Shown: piece by piece, positions 6,282 through 12,345 of the stretch
Layout: every line of letters begins with the position of its first letter
How positions within the stretch are numbered: the stretch's first letter is position 1
From: an uncultured bacterium
GTDB lineage: Bacteria; Patescibacteriota; Minisyncoccia; Phycocordibacterales; UBA918
Assembly (NCBI GenBank): GCA_903839715.1
Contig: CAIMDH010000052.1
Location: 1 to 21,551 of the forward strand
Direction: 5' to 3'
DNA length: 21,551 nucleotides
Translations under genes and position numbers: made by a program
Notes under the pieces: generated by a model
What the model saw: only the letters and a program-made list of their open reading frames with translations
What the model was told of the DNA's origin: nothing
Databases searched by the model: none

Positions 6282-6983
6282 ATGTCCCCCATCAAAAAAA
6301 TTGCCGCTACCATCACCGCCGTCAAAGACACAACGCTGACCGCACGTGTCGTTACGCTTACCCTTTCGGAACCACTACCTTTTATCGCTGGCGCGTTTGT
6401 GAATATATTTATTACGCACGAGGGTACTGTACTGCGACGAGCATTTTCTATCTCATCTAGTGATACTGTAAATCTCACTATCGACCTCACTATTCGCCGT
6501 AGTCTAAACGGTACTGTCTCACCACTTTTCTGGCGAGAGGATATTGTTGGTACCATGGTAGAAGTAATTGGTCCGCTCGGACTCAATACTGCTGACAAAA
6601 TGCACCAATCAAAAGTATTTCTCTTTGGCTTTGGGGTGGGAGCAGGAGTAGTAAAATCTCTGGCGGAGCACTTTCTCCTGGACCCCAAATGCACTACACT
6701 TACCATCATGCTCGGCAGCCGCAACGAGGACGAAATAGTCCACCAGGCTGATTTTGCCGAACTGGCCACACATCCCAAGATAATCCTCCGTCATTCCATC
6801 TCAAACCCCGGTACTCACAACACTTATCCGGTAGGCTACATTCAAAACAACGTCGCCGATTTTGATTTCTCTAACTCTGACGTCTATGTCTGCGGACAGG
6901 AAGTGGCCTGCAACGCTCTAGTCGATACTATCAAGAAAGTGAACCCTCAGAATTGCCTCTACTTTATAGAAGGTTTCCACTAG
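6282..6983 (+). CDS. FNR-type FAD/NAD(P)H-binding oxidoreductase
   Basis: 233 residues, cytoplasmic. The N-terminal beta barrel has the FAD-binding RRAFSISS (52-59, family RxYS) and GPLGLN (97-102). The C-terminal Rossmann half has GFGVGAG (116-122, nucleotide binding), GSRNEDE (145-151), and VYVCGQ (202-206) followed by the terminal EGFH that covers the flavin. No iron-sulfur domain is attached, and the length fits ferredoxin-NADP reductase-like proteins. It lies 9 nt after the membrane gene, as if the two were a split version of FRE/NOX enzymes, where an FRD membrane part and an FAD/NAD part form one chain. It should oxidise NAD(P)H and donate electrons to the membrane protein, to rubredoxin, or both. 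The start ATATG has no SD. Confidence 0.88.
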   Translation: MSPIKKIAATITAVKDTTLTARVVTLTLSEPLPFIAGAFVNIFITHEGTVLRRAFSISSSDTVNLTIDLTIRRSLNGTVSPLFWREDIVGTMVEVIGPLGLNTADKMHQSKVFLFGFGVGAGVVKSLAEHFLLDPKCTTLTIMLGSRNEDEIVHQADFAELATHPKIILRHSISNPGTHNTYPVGYIQNNVADFDFSNSDVYVCGQEVACNALVDTIKKVNPQNCLYFIEGFH

Positions 6984-6987
6984 ACTC

Positions 6988-7031
6988 TTGTCAAATTACC
7001 CAGCTGCGCTACTATACTCTTAGAAAAGGAG
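6988..7031 (+). promoter_or_regulatory. Promoter and strong SD of the NUDIX gene
   Basis: TTGTCA (6988-6993) and TACTAT (7010-7015) with a 16-bp spacer, or the overlapping TATACT at 7013. AAAAGGAG (7024-7031) lies 6 nt before the ATG at 7038. This is one of few canonical SDs in the window. Confidence 0.65.
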
Positions 7032-7037
7032 CTCATC

Positions 7038-7517
7038 ATGGAAATGGAAAATGTCACTCTATGTTTTTGTATCACAGACGATTCTGTACTACTAGCGGAA
7101 AAGAAAGTGGGGTTTGGTGCCGGTAAGTTAAATGGCTTTGGTGGCAAAGTAAAAGCGGGAGAAACTACCGAAGAAGCAACCCTTCGCGAACTCAGAGAGG
7201 AGTCTGGTCTAGTTGGTAAAGCTGCAGATCTCACGCAAGTTGCCTTGCTAAATTTCTATTTTCAAAACGTTTTGCGTTTTACTTGTCTGGTATATACCCT
7301 AAACCAATGGACAGGCACACCACAAGAGACGGCCGAAATGAAAAAAGCGGAATTATTCAAATGTTCTGAATTGCCATTTGGCACATCCCTCTTTTGGTCA
7401 GCTGACGAACTATGGCTACCTCACGTACTCCGTGGAGAGACCATTACCGCCAACATCTTCTACAACGCAGCAGGTACCGGAGTCGAAGCCTTCACTTTAG
7501 AAAAAACCGTTTTCTAA
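7038..7517 (+). CDS. NUDIX hydrolase, MTH1/NUDT1-like (oxidised purine dNTP pyrophosphatase)
   Basis: 159 residues. A complete NUDIX box GX5EX7REUXEEXGU runs from GKVKAGE to REESGL (about residues 35-57). Flanking sequence is close to human MTH1 (NUDT1): LNGFGGKVKAGET in front, and FWSADELWLPHVL where MTH1 has its base-recognition loop MWPDDSYWFP. This suggests hydrolysis of 8-oxo-dGTP or 2-OH-dATP to the monophosphate, cleaning the nucleotide pool. Of the two MTH1 recognition aspartates, the first appears to be Ala and the second Asp, so specificity may differ. It is transcribed alone, with its own promoter, canonical SD and a strong terminator at 7591. The start is fixed by that SD. Confidence 0.9.
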   Translation: MEMENVTLCFCITDDSVLLAEKKVGFGAGKLNGFGGKVKAGETTEEATLRELREESGLVGKAADLTQVALLNFYFQNVLRFTCLVYTLNQWTGTPQETAEMKKAELFKCSELPFGTSLFWSADELWLPHVLRGETITANIFYNAAGTGVEAFTLEKTVF

Positions 7518-7583
7518 AGATGAGGTAAAAGCATCAGTAGCGTTTATTCACAGTCAACCGAGGCATACTCTCCATGAACTAAT

Positions 7584-7616
7584 AAAAAAAGCCGCGAGTC
7601 TATCTCGCGGCTTTTT
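7584..7616. terminator. Intrinsic terminator after the NUDIX gene (bidirectional form)
   Basis: A perfect 8-bp stem GCCGCGAG (7591-7598) / CTCGCGGC (7604-7611) with loop TCTAT, A-tract before and T-tract after. Confidence 0.92.
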
Positions 7617-7649
7617 CTCTGTCACTTTTGACAATCTAGTACAAGGATT

Positions 7650-7677
7650 TTGCATCTTCCAAATTCCAGTCTATAAT
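7650..7677 (+). promoter_or_regulatory. Promoter of tRNA-Ser
   Basis: TTGCAT (7650-7655), 16-bp spacer, perfect TATAAT (7672-7677). The leader to the tRNA holds a small hairpin, CCACA-TAT-TGTGG, which would be removed during processing. Confidence 0.75.
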
Positions 7678-7712
7678 GTCGCCACCACATATTGTGGCAA
7701 CCAGAGAAAAAT

Positions 7713-7799
7713 GGAGGATTGGATGAGTGGCTTAAATCAACAGTTTACTAAACTGTCGACCTTTAAACGGGTCCGTGAGTTCGAATCTCACATCCTCCG
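7713..7799 (+). tRNA. tRNA-Ser, anticodon ACT (class II)
   Basis: All arms fold perfectly. Acceptor GGAGGAT (7713-7719) pairs with ATCCTCC (7792-7798). The D stem is GAT/ATC with GG in the loop. Anticodon stem ACAGT (7740-7744) / ACTGT (7752-7756) has loop TTACTAA, giving anticodon ACT at 7747-7749. The long variable arm has stem GACC/GGTC. T stem GTGAG/CTCAC carries loop TTCGAAT. Discriminator G73 and the long variable arm are serine identity features, and ACT pairs with the serine codon AGU. CCA is not encoded (GCAA follows). Position 34 is unusual: bacterial AGY-reading tRNA-Ser normally has anticodon GCT. Confidence 0.93.
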
Positions 7800-7847
7800 C
7801 AAATACAGGAAGCTCCCCAAAGGGGCTTTTTCTGTTCGCGGAGGATG
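7791..7847 (+). repeat. Inverted repeat joining the tRNA 3' end to its trailer
   Basis: CATCCTCCGC (7791-7800), the tRNA acceptor 3' strand plus discriminator, is repeated inverted and perfectly at 7838-7847 (GCGGAGGATG). ACAG (7805-7808) and CTGT (7832-7835) pair inside, and the terminator hairpin forms the core. The precursor could therefore fold into a long trailer hairpin that competes with the tRNA acceptor stem. Confidence 0.75.
7810..7831 (+). terminator. Terminator of tRNA-Ser
   Basis: Stem AAG..CCCC / GGGGCTT with a 2-nt bulge and loop AAA, followed by a T run. Confidence 0.75.
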
Positions 7848-7975
7848 AGTGAAGCGAATAGTTATACTTGTGATTAGTGACAAAATCATATCTTCCACCA
7901 ATTAGTACTACCTCAAAATGCATAAGGACAATTGCTCGGCAGATTTGCATAGCTACAGAATTTAAGGAAAGGCGA

Positions 7976-7981
7976 TATAAT
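7976..7981 (+). promoter_or_regulatory. -10 box (leaderless) for the 7988 gene
   Basis: Perfect TATAAT ending 6 nt before the ATG at 7988, which decides this start over an ATG further upstream at 7877. No convincing -35 is seen. Confidence 0.65.
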
Positions 7982-7987
7982 ATAACC

Positions 7988-9049
7988 ATGGAAAAGCTTA
8001 CTTTTAATACCACAAAGAGTTCTGAATCAAGACCAGAAATCAAATCGGAAGAGAATGCTGAAGAGGGGGCAACGCCTGAGAGCGCTCTAGAGAAACTATC
8101 TTTCGAAATAGACGAACTTGAAAGGAACAGCACCCTGTTTTCCAGACAATCTTTTCTTGATAGGATGACTCGTTTGTTGAGAATTGCCGCAACAACGAAA
8201 GATCCACAATCATACAAAATATTCAGAGATAATATTTATTTGCAAAAACTTAAGATTGGTAATAAATACTTGATACAAAATTCTCTAGACCGAGATCTGC
8301 ACGAGAGGATTCTTGATTATTTGGATAGCATAGGAATCAAGACTACGAATGATGAGTGGCAGGAGATAAGAGATTCTTTCGATACTATGGATATAGATAG
8401 AAGAAAGACAACACTCGAATCATATGCTCACAACGGACTACTGACTCTCAAAACGGCAATTGAGAAAAGATTACTGAAAGATACATCATCAACTCCCGGA
8501 GACTTTTCTTCGGATGAATACAAGGAAGATTTGACTGAAGCAGGATTCGGTAACATTAGAGGCTATGAAGTGACCTCCGACATCATAAGTGAATATCAAT
8601 TTTACGGCAGAAACAGCTTTTTTCAGGTTGTTATGGAAAGAGGTGGCGAGGAAATAGATAGGGTGGGAAAAATACCAAAAATAGAAGCAGAAAATAGGAT
8701 GAGAAATTCCATGCTACTGGTCGTAAATTCCAGCAAGATTGAAATCTCAAGGAAGGCAGAGAATAAAAATAAAGAAGATATCGTCATCAGAGATATTAAC
8801 CCTGATGAAATAGACTATTTATTGGTAGATAAATCAAATCTCTCTTTAGCTCAAGAAGTCTTTGGTCATTTGCCCGTTAAAATCATTGGCGTTGAATCCG
8901 TGGAGGCAAGCGTAGAAGGACTTTATGATGGATCATATAAAGTTCCTGATTACAAAAGAGAGATAGACAATCTCGTCAAGGTTGAAGGATCTGTATGGTG
9001 TCACATTGCTCGTCTTCCTGTAGATACTTATCCAAAACATACTGATTGA
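7988..9049 (+). CDS. Protein of unknown function, 353 residues, charged and soluble
   Basis: No recognised domain. The reading frame is open from 7877, but the start is put at 7988 because of the TATAAT 6 nt upstream. Residues 1-45 are polar, Ser/Glu-rich and probably disordered. From about 47 to 150 the protein is helical and rich in Arg, Lys, Asp and Glu (e.g. SFLDRMTRLLRIAATTKDPQ). The second half (about 190-340) is mixed alpha/beta (RGYEVTSDIISEYQFYG, IDYLLVDKSNLSLAQEVFG, HLPVKIIGVESVEAS). No signal peptide, membrane helix or cysteine motif is visible. It stands alone between a tRNA terminator and a long non-coding stretch, in a region with accessory character, and could be a recent arrival next to the tRNA. 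Confidence 0.75.
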   Translation: MEKLTFNTTKSSESRPEIKSEENAEEGATPESALEKLSFEIDELERNSTLFSRQSFLDRMTRLLRIAATTKDPQSYKIFRDNIYLQKLKIGNKYLIQNSLDRDLHERILDYLDSIGIKTTNDEWQEIRDSFDTMDIDRRKTTLESYAHNGLLTLKTAIEKRLLKDTSSTPGDFSSDEYKEDLTEAGFGNIRGYEVTSDIISEYQFYGRNSFFQVVMERGGEEIDRVGKIPKIEAENRMRNSMLLVVNSSKIEISRKAENKNKEDIVIRDINPDEIDYLLVDKSNLSLAQEVFGHLPVKIIGVESVEASVEGLYDGSYKVPDYKREIDNLVKVEGSVWCHIARLPVDTYPKHTD

Positions 9050-9303
9050 AATTCACACGGGACACATTGATTTGAAATCCGAATAGAAACTAGCATGACC
9101 ACTCATGTTTCCTATTTGCAGCAAAATCTACCTCACGAGAAGTTAACCAATAAACAGAATAGTGTAAGAGTGTCGAGTGTATTTGGGTTACTCAAGAGCA
9201 TTTAGAAGAAATGAGTAAGACAAAAAATCGTCTCAGACCAAAAGTATATAGTTACGCTTCAATGGCACTTAGGTTGGCTTCTTCCTGATTTCGTATCACC
9301 AAA

Positions 9304-9330
9304 GTTCTAACTTCCTCCCATACAGCCCGC
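9304..9330. repeat. 27-bp direct repeat, copy 1
   Basis: It matches 10101-10127 at 26 of 27 positions (core TTCTAACTTCCTCCCATAC; the single difference is A here, T there). The two copies are 797 bp apart and enclose the membrane-protein gene at 9521 with its promoter and both neighbouring terminators. Confidence 0.9.
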
Positions 9331-9335
9331 CCGTG

Positions 9336-9364
9336 AACGAGCGCCTAATTGGGCGCTCGTTTTT
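9336..9364 (+). terminator. Intrinsic terminator
   Basis: Perfect 10-bp stem AACGAGCGCC (9336-9345) / GGCGCTCGTT (9352-9361), loop TAATTG, then T residues. It may end transcripts from 7988, about 290 nt after that gene's stop. Confidence 0.88.
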
Positions 9365-9419
9365 GTAAATAGGAGTGAGATCCGAATCAAAGAGAATGAG
9401 ACCGCAACTTACGAACTTA

Positions 9420-9448
9420 TTGACAAAAGCCATTATATATTATATAAA
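9420..9448 (+). promoter_or_regulatory. Strong sigma70-type promoter of the 9521 gene
   Basis: Consensus TTGACA (9420-9425), ideal 17-bp spacer, TATAAA (9443-9448). It is the closest match to the sigma70 consensus in the window. The leader would be about 65 nt. Confidence 0.82.
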
Positions 9449-9520
9449 ATAAGGGGTTCCACTTAATTCAAGACCTGTTCTTTCAACTGCCAGACCTGGC
9501 CACAACCTTGGAGTTTCATC

Positions 9521-9961
9521 ATGACCATCACTATGTTCGTTCCTGCAATCGCACTCGCCCTTCTGTTCCCCTGTCTCCTCGTGAGTCAGCAGGTGGGTAT
9601 TGCCATTCGCACAATGTGGTCCATCTGGGCTACGCAGTTGTTGCTCGGTGCCAACTATCATCTGCACGACATCCACCAAAAGGGAGATATCCGAACGTTC
9701 CTGAGCCAGTCCGCACTGTTTTTTGGAGTCGCTAGCTGGCTGAGCAGCTTCTGGATCATGGTCACTGTGGCAGGGCTCTTGCTCAGGACTGATGTGATGA
9801 CGATTGTCCCACAGACACTTTCACCCGGCGCTGACAGTTCGGTGATGTGGCAAGTAGTTGTGCTGTTGATGATCGTGACAAACCTCATGACGCATGATTA
9901 CCAATCCCAGGTACGGCAAAAGGCGACCGACGACAAATTGCCGTGTGGCTCGCCGACTTGA
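9521..9961 (+). CDS. Small polytopic membrane protein of unknown function
   Basis: 146 residues. About four hydrophobic segments are visible (3-23; 27-45, interrupted by polar residues; 65-87; 109-123), with a hydrophilic tail (HDYQSQVRQKATDDKLPCGSPT). No family is recognised. The start is supported by TTGGAG (9508-9513) 7 nt before the ATG; ATG at 9533 is an alternative. Codon use differs from the neighbours: more G/C-ending codons (CTG, ATC, GTG, CAG) and higher GC than the genes on either side. It has its own near-consensus promoter and terminator and sits between two copies of a 27-bp direct repeat. Together these suggest an acquired single-gene cassette. Confidence 0.7.
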   Translation: MTITMFVPAIALALLFPCLLVSQQVGIAIRTMWSIWATQLLLGANYHLHDIHQKGDIRTFLSQSALFFGVASWLSSFWIMVTVAGLLLRTDVMTIVPQTLSPGADSSVMWQVVVLLMIVTNLMTHDYQSQVRQKATDDKLPCGSPT

Positions 9962-10017
9962 GCCCATATCGCTAACTTGGAGCAAAGAGCTTTAGTAGCA
10001 AAGCCACGTTAAGTACG

Positions 10018-10050
10018 AGACCCGGATCTGAAAAGAGACGGGTCTTTTTT
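10018..10050 (+). terminator. Intrinsic terminator of the 9521 gene
   Basis: Stem AGACCCG (10018-10024) / CGGGTCT (10039-10045) with a 14-nt loop and a run of T. Confidence 0.85.
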
Positions 10051-10100
10051 ATTCGGTCCCTTTAGCTCATTATTTTAATATGGATATTTGCACTAAAAAG

Positions 10101-10127
10101 GTTCTAACTTCCTCCCATACTGCCCGC
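10101..10127. repeat. 27-bp direct repeat, copy 2
   Basis: Second copy of the repeat at 9304-9330, same orientation, one mismatch. Similarity does not extend far on either side. Confidence 0.9.
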
Positions 10128-10223
10128 ATTAAGTTTCAGCTATCATTTCAAAGGGAAGCTTTGAATCAAAGTTACAGCAGTTACATTTCAAGAAAGACTA
10201 CAAACTAAAAAAATTCCAAGAAC

Positions 10224-10256
10224 TTGTTTTTTCAAAAAAGAGTTGTATAGTATAAA
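10224..10256 (+). promoter_or_regulatory. Promoter of the 10304 gene
   Basis: TTGTTT (10224-10229) with overlapping -10 candidates TATAGT (10246, 16-bp spacer) and TAGTAT (10248, 18-bp spacer) in an AT-rich stretch. Confidence 0.6.
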
Positions 10257-10303
10257 AAGATTAATCAATCGGTTTTTTCTTCAACAAACACGGGAGAGTT
10301 GCC

Positions 10304-10756
10304 ATGGGACAAATACGTGTCATCACTGACAAAAGTAGTGGCATGCCACGTGAAGTGGTGTGTGAAACAATAATCCGGATAGGGTCCGGAGAGACGCACG
10401 TTTATCGCGCTGTCATTCACTCCATTGAAGTCAAAAGTACTATACTCGGTAAAGTACTCTTCCGCGTATACGTACGCGATTATACAGAAAACACGGTGCA
10501 AAAAAGTGGTTTCTTCGGCTTCTTAAAAGGGAGTACAACTGAGACGGTCGAGTGTGATACCCTCGTCTGGTCATACAACTCCGACGAGAATAAATTAATC
10601 GACATTGACGAAAGGAGTGAGTACTGGAAAGCCATCGAACGGCGGCTACTTAACAGTAAAGCGAAGTTTCTCCATGGTGTCGTGAAGGATTCTTTCACGC
10701 TAATTCGAGCGACGATTTTACAGACAATCGAACTAGCGAGGAAAAGGAAAAAGTAA
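10304..10756 (+). CDS. Small soluble protein of unknown function, 150 residues
   Basis: Not recognised. The start is supported by GGGAGAG (10292-10298) 5 nt before the ATG. The N-terminal half is rich in beta-type segments (ETHVYRAVIHSIEV, KVLFRVYVRDYTE), followed by a GFFGFLKGSTTE turn and a strand (VECDTLVWSYNS). The C-terminal third is a basic helix (EYWKAIERRLLNSKAKFLHG, TILQTIELARKRKK). There is no signal peptide and no membrane helix. It is transcribed alone, with its own promoter and a strong terminator. It shares its strong-SD, short, single-gene style with 9521, 15572, 19066, 19572 and 19876. Confidence 0.72.
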   Translation: MGQIRVITDKSSGMPREVVCETIIRIGSGETHVYRAVIHSIEVKSTILGKVLFRVYVRDYTENTVQKSGFFGFLKGSTTETVECDTLVWSYNSDENKLIDIDERSEYWKAIERRLLNSKAKFLHGVVKDSFTLIRATILQTIELARKRKK

Positions 10757-10797
10757 TCCACCTGCCCCATCCGCATACGTACTTACCAAAAACTTTT

Positions 10798-10829
10798 AAC
10801 AACCTATTCTAAAATATAGGTTGTTTTTT
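10798..10829 (+). terminator. Intrinsic terminator of the 10304 gene
   Basis: Perfect 10-bp stem AACAACCTAT (10798-10807) / ATAGGTTGTT (10816-10825) with T run. Confidence 0.92.
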
Positions 10830-10864
10830 ATTTATTAAACAAACTTATATTTACCCTCCGTATA

Positions 10865-10913
10865 GGGGGTTGTGTTACCTATCAACCCCCCATGTTATTA
10901 TTTACCATATAAT
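10865..10913 (+). promoter_or_regulatory. Promoter with GGGGGTTG/CAACCCCC inverted repeat before the 10933 gene
   Basis: Perfect 8-bp arms GGGGGTTG (10865-10872) and CAACCCCC (10883-10890) with a 10-nt centre lie directly upstream of a perfect TATAAT (10908-10913). The second arm occupies the -35 position, and no -35 consensus exists. This looks like an operator or activator site for the secreted protein gene. A hairpin without T tract is a poor terminator, and the preceding gene already has one at 10798. Confidence 0.6.
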
Positions 10914-10932
10914 TAATCGTAGTTTTTAAGGT

Positions 10933-12105
10933 ATGAATAAAACACTGATGAAGAGAGAGGGCGCGGTACGAAAATTTTTATACATGTTGGTCTTTGTCGG
11001 GATCTTTTTTGTGTTACCAACTAAAGGTGCTTATGCGGATTTTTCGCTCTTTTCAAAAGTCGATGAACAGCGTTCATATAGCTTAGTAGGTGCAAAAAGT
11101 TCAAATGGTGCAATAAGTTATTCTGAAGTGAAACTGTCTGAAATTAATCGTGACATTAGTGGCGATCTAGCAAATGCAAAAATAACAATTCCGTCTACAG
11201 GAGTCATAGATGATTCTGGTTCAATTTACATACCAGAAACTGATAGTTCAATTTATGTTGCAATTATTACCAAGGATAAAGTTTGGCTAGACGCTAAACA
11301 AAAGTTTAAAACTTTCGATATTGAAACGGGGGAAGAAGTCTATGTTGAAGATTTGATTAAGAACGATGATTTATTAGAAAATCAGAAAATCAAGAGTGGT
11401 AAATTCCAAGGATCAAAGAAAAACCAAATGCTCACAATTAGCGGCTCTTCACCTTCAGAGTTTGGTGTTACTTCATCCTCCTATATTGTATTGATACATG
11501 ACCAGAGTACAGATAACATTATTACGATCCGTTTTAATTCATCGAATGAACTAAAACTAATCAGCGATAAAATCTGGAAGACGGTACTAAAGAGCACAAC
11601 AGACAAAGCTAAGAAGACTGACAAGAAAACGGGTACGTCCAAAGAATCAGGAGAGTTGGCGGAAAAAGCATATAGTAATCAAGATTTCTCCATAAAGTTT
11701 CCTAAAGGATGGACAGTAGATGAAGACAGTGAAGGTACGTCCGCAATCCCAAACAATATTGGTGCTAGTATCGTTGTTATGGGAGTAGAGTCAGAAGAGT
11801 CAATTGATTATGATCCTGATATGATTGATTTTTGGGTGAGTATCTTCAAGGATGAATATCGGGCAGAAATAGATGGTTTTAAATTTAAAAGCGCTAGTAA
11901 TATTGTAGTTGACGGTGTTCCTGCCATTCGATTTAACTACACTGCGCGTGTAGATGGTATACCAATTATTGGAAGCCAGTTTTTTATTGTACGGAATGGC
12001 AGAGAGTATATACTTACAGCGACATATATAAATAAGACACAAGAAAAAAAGTACAGTTCAATTATTGAGAAATCTTTTGCGACGTTCAAGCGAAAAAATA
12101 AGTGA
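10933..12105 (+). CDS. Secreted protein with C-terminal PsbP/DUF1795-like domain
   Basis: 390 residues. A signal sequence (basic start MNKTLMKREGAVRK, hydrophobic core about 16-30, AYADF cleavage region about 34-38) sends it across the membrane. The middle part (40-210) is a beta-rich region of unknown family. A Lys/Thr-rich linker follows (about 220-245, TDKAKKTDKKTGTSK). The C-terminal domain (about 250-388) has the PsbP or DUF1795/DcrB-like pattern: FSIKFPKGWTV, then VVDGVPAIRFNYTA, GSQFFIVRNGREYILTATY and a final SFATFK helix. Such domains are common in secreted proteins, with no single function. It has its own promoter with a striking inverted repeat and ends in a 42-bp palindromic terminator. 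No SD is present at a useful distance. Confidence 0.75.
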   Translation: MNKTLMKREGAVRKFLYMLVFVGIFFVLPTKGAYADFSLFSKVDEQRSYSLVGAKSSNGAISYSEVKLSEINRDISGDLANAKITIPSTGVIDDSGSIYIPETDSSIYVAIITKDKVWLDAKQKFKTFDIETGEEVYVEDLIKNDDLLENQKIKSGKFQGSKKNQMLTISGSSPSEFGVTSSSYIVLIHDQSTDNIITIRFNSSNELKLISDKIWKTVLKSTTDKAKKTDKKTGTSKESGELAEKAYSNQDFSIKFPKGWTVDEDSEGTSAIPNNIGASIVVMGVESEESIDYDPDMIDFWVSIFKDEYRAEIDGFKFKSASNIVVDGVPAIRFNYTARVDGIPIIGSQFFIVRNGREYILTATYINKTQEKKYSSIIEKSFATFKRKNK

Positions 12106-12123
12106 GATAAAGCACTTTTCTTA

Positions 12124-12165
12124 AAACACAAAAACCTTCCAGTTAACTGGAAGGTTTTTGTGTTT
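12124..12165. terminator. 42-bp perfect palindromic terminator
   Basis: The two halves (12124-12144 and 12145-12165) are exact reverse complements around GTTAAC. The GC-rich core CCTTCC..GGAAGG is flanked by A5 and T5 tracts inside the stem, so it can work on either strand. Confidence 0.9.
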
Positions 12166-12345
12166 ATAACTCACTAAAGGATATCAAAAATAACACCGAA
12201 AAATACACCTACTATTCTAAGACAGTGCTTACACAGCAACTTCATTCAAGACAATACACCAAATCATGCTTGACGCGAAAGTGTCCATTTTTATGAAACG
12301 GATTATCTTAAATGCCGTTTTACTTAAAAGTTTACACCCCTTCCC

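Larger units (their letters stand above)
9050..9520. other. Non-coding stretch with repeat copy 1, terminator and promoter
   Basis: No convincing gene. It holds, in order, about 250 nt without recognisable features, one copy of a 27-bp repeat (9304-9330), a strong hairpin terminator (9336-9364) and a near-consensus promoter (9420-9448). On the minus strand the repeat region reads as a short peptide (ALVHGRAVWEEVRTLV...) that begins after a stop with no start codon; it may be the remnant of a gene end. Confidence 0.6.
9962..10303. other. Non-coding stretch with terminator, repeat copy 2 and promoter
   Basis: No gene is seen. It contains the terminator of the 9521 gene (10018-10050), repeat copy 2 (10101-10127), a 7-bp inverted repeat TTCAAAG/CTTTGAA (10147-10165) and the promoter of the 10304 gene. 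On the minus strand across the repeat a 19-codon frame starts ATG CGG GCA GTA TGG and encodes the same RAVWEEVRT peptide as copy 1. Confidence 0.6.

Noticed and set aside
7841..7876. GGAGG followed directly by ATG and a 10-codon frame (MSEANSYTCD)
   Set aside because: There is no spacer between the SD and the ATG, and the sequence is explained by the inverted copy of the tRNA 3' end.
7877..7987. N-terminal extension of the 7988 gene from an upstream ATG
   Set aside because: A perfect TATAAT lies inside the extension, 6 nt before the ATG at 7988, so the extension would not be transcribed from that promoter.
7732..8217. A 161-codon minus-strand frame across the tRNA gene
   Set aside because: Its C-terminal part is the antisense of tRNA-Ser and the rest is antisense to the 7988 gene; there is no promoter or SD.
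9211..9288. 25-codon frame starting ATGAGTAAGACA
   Set aside because: No SD or -10 box at a useful distance and no recognisable content.
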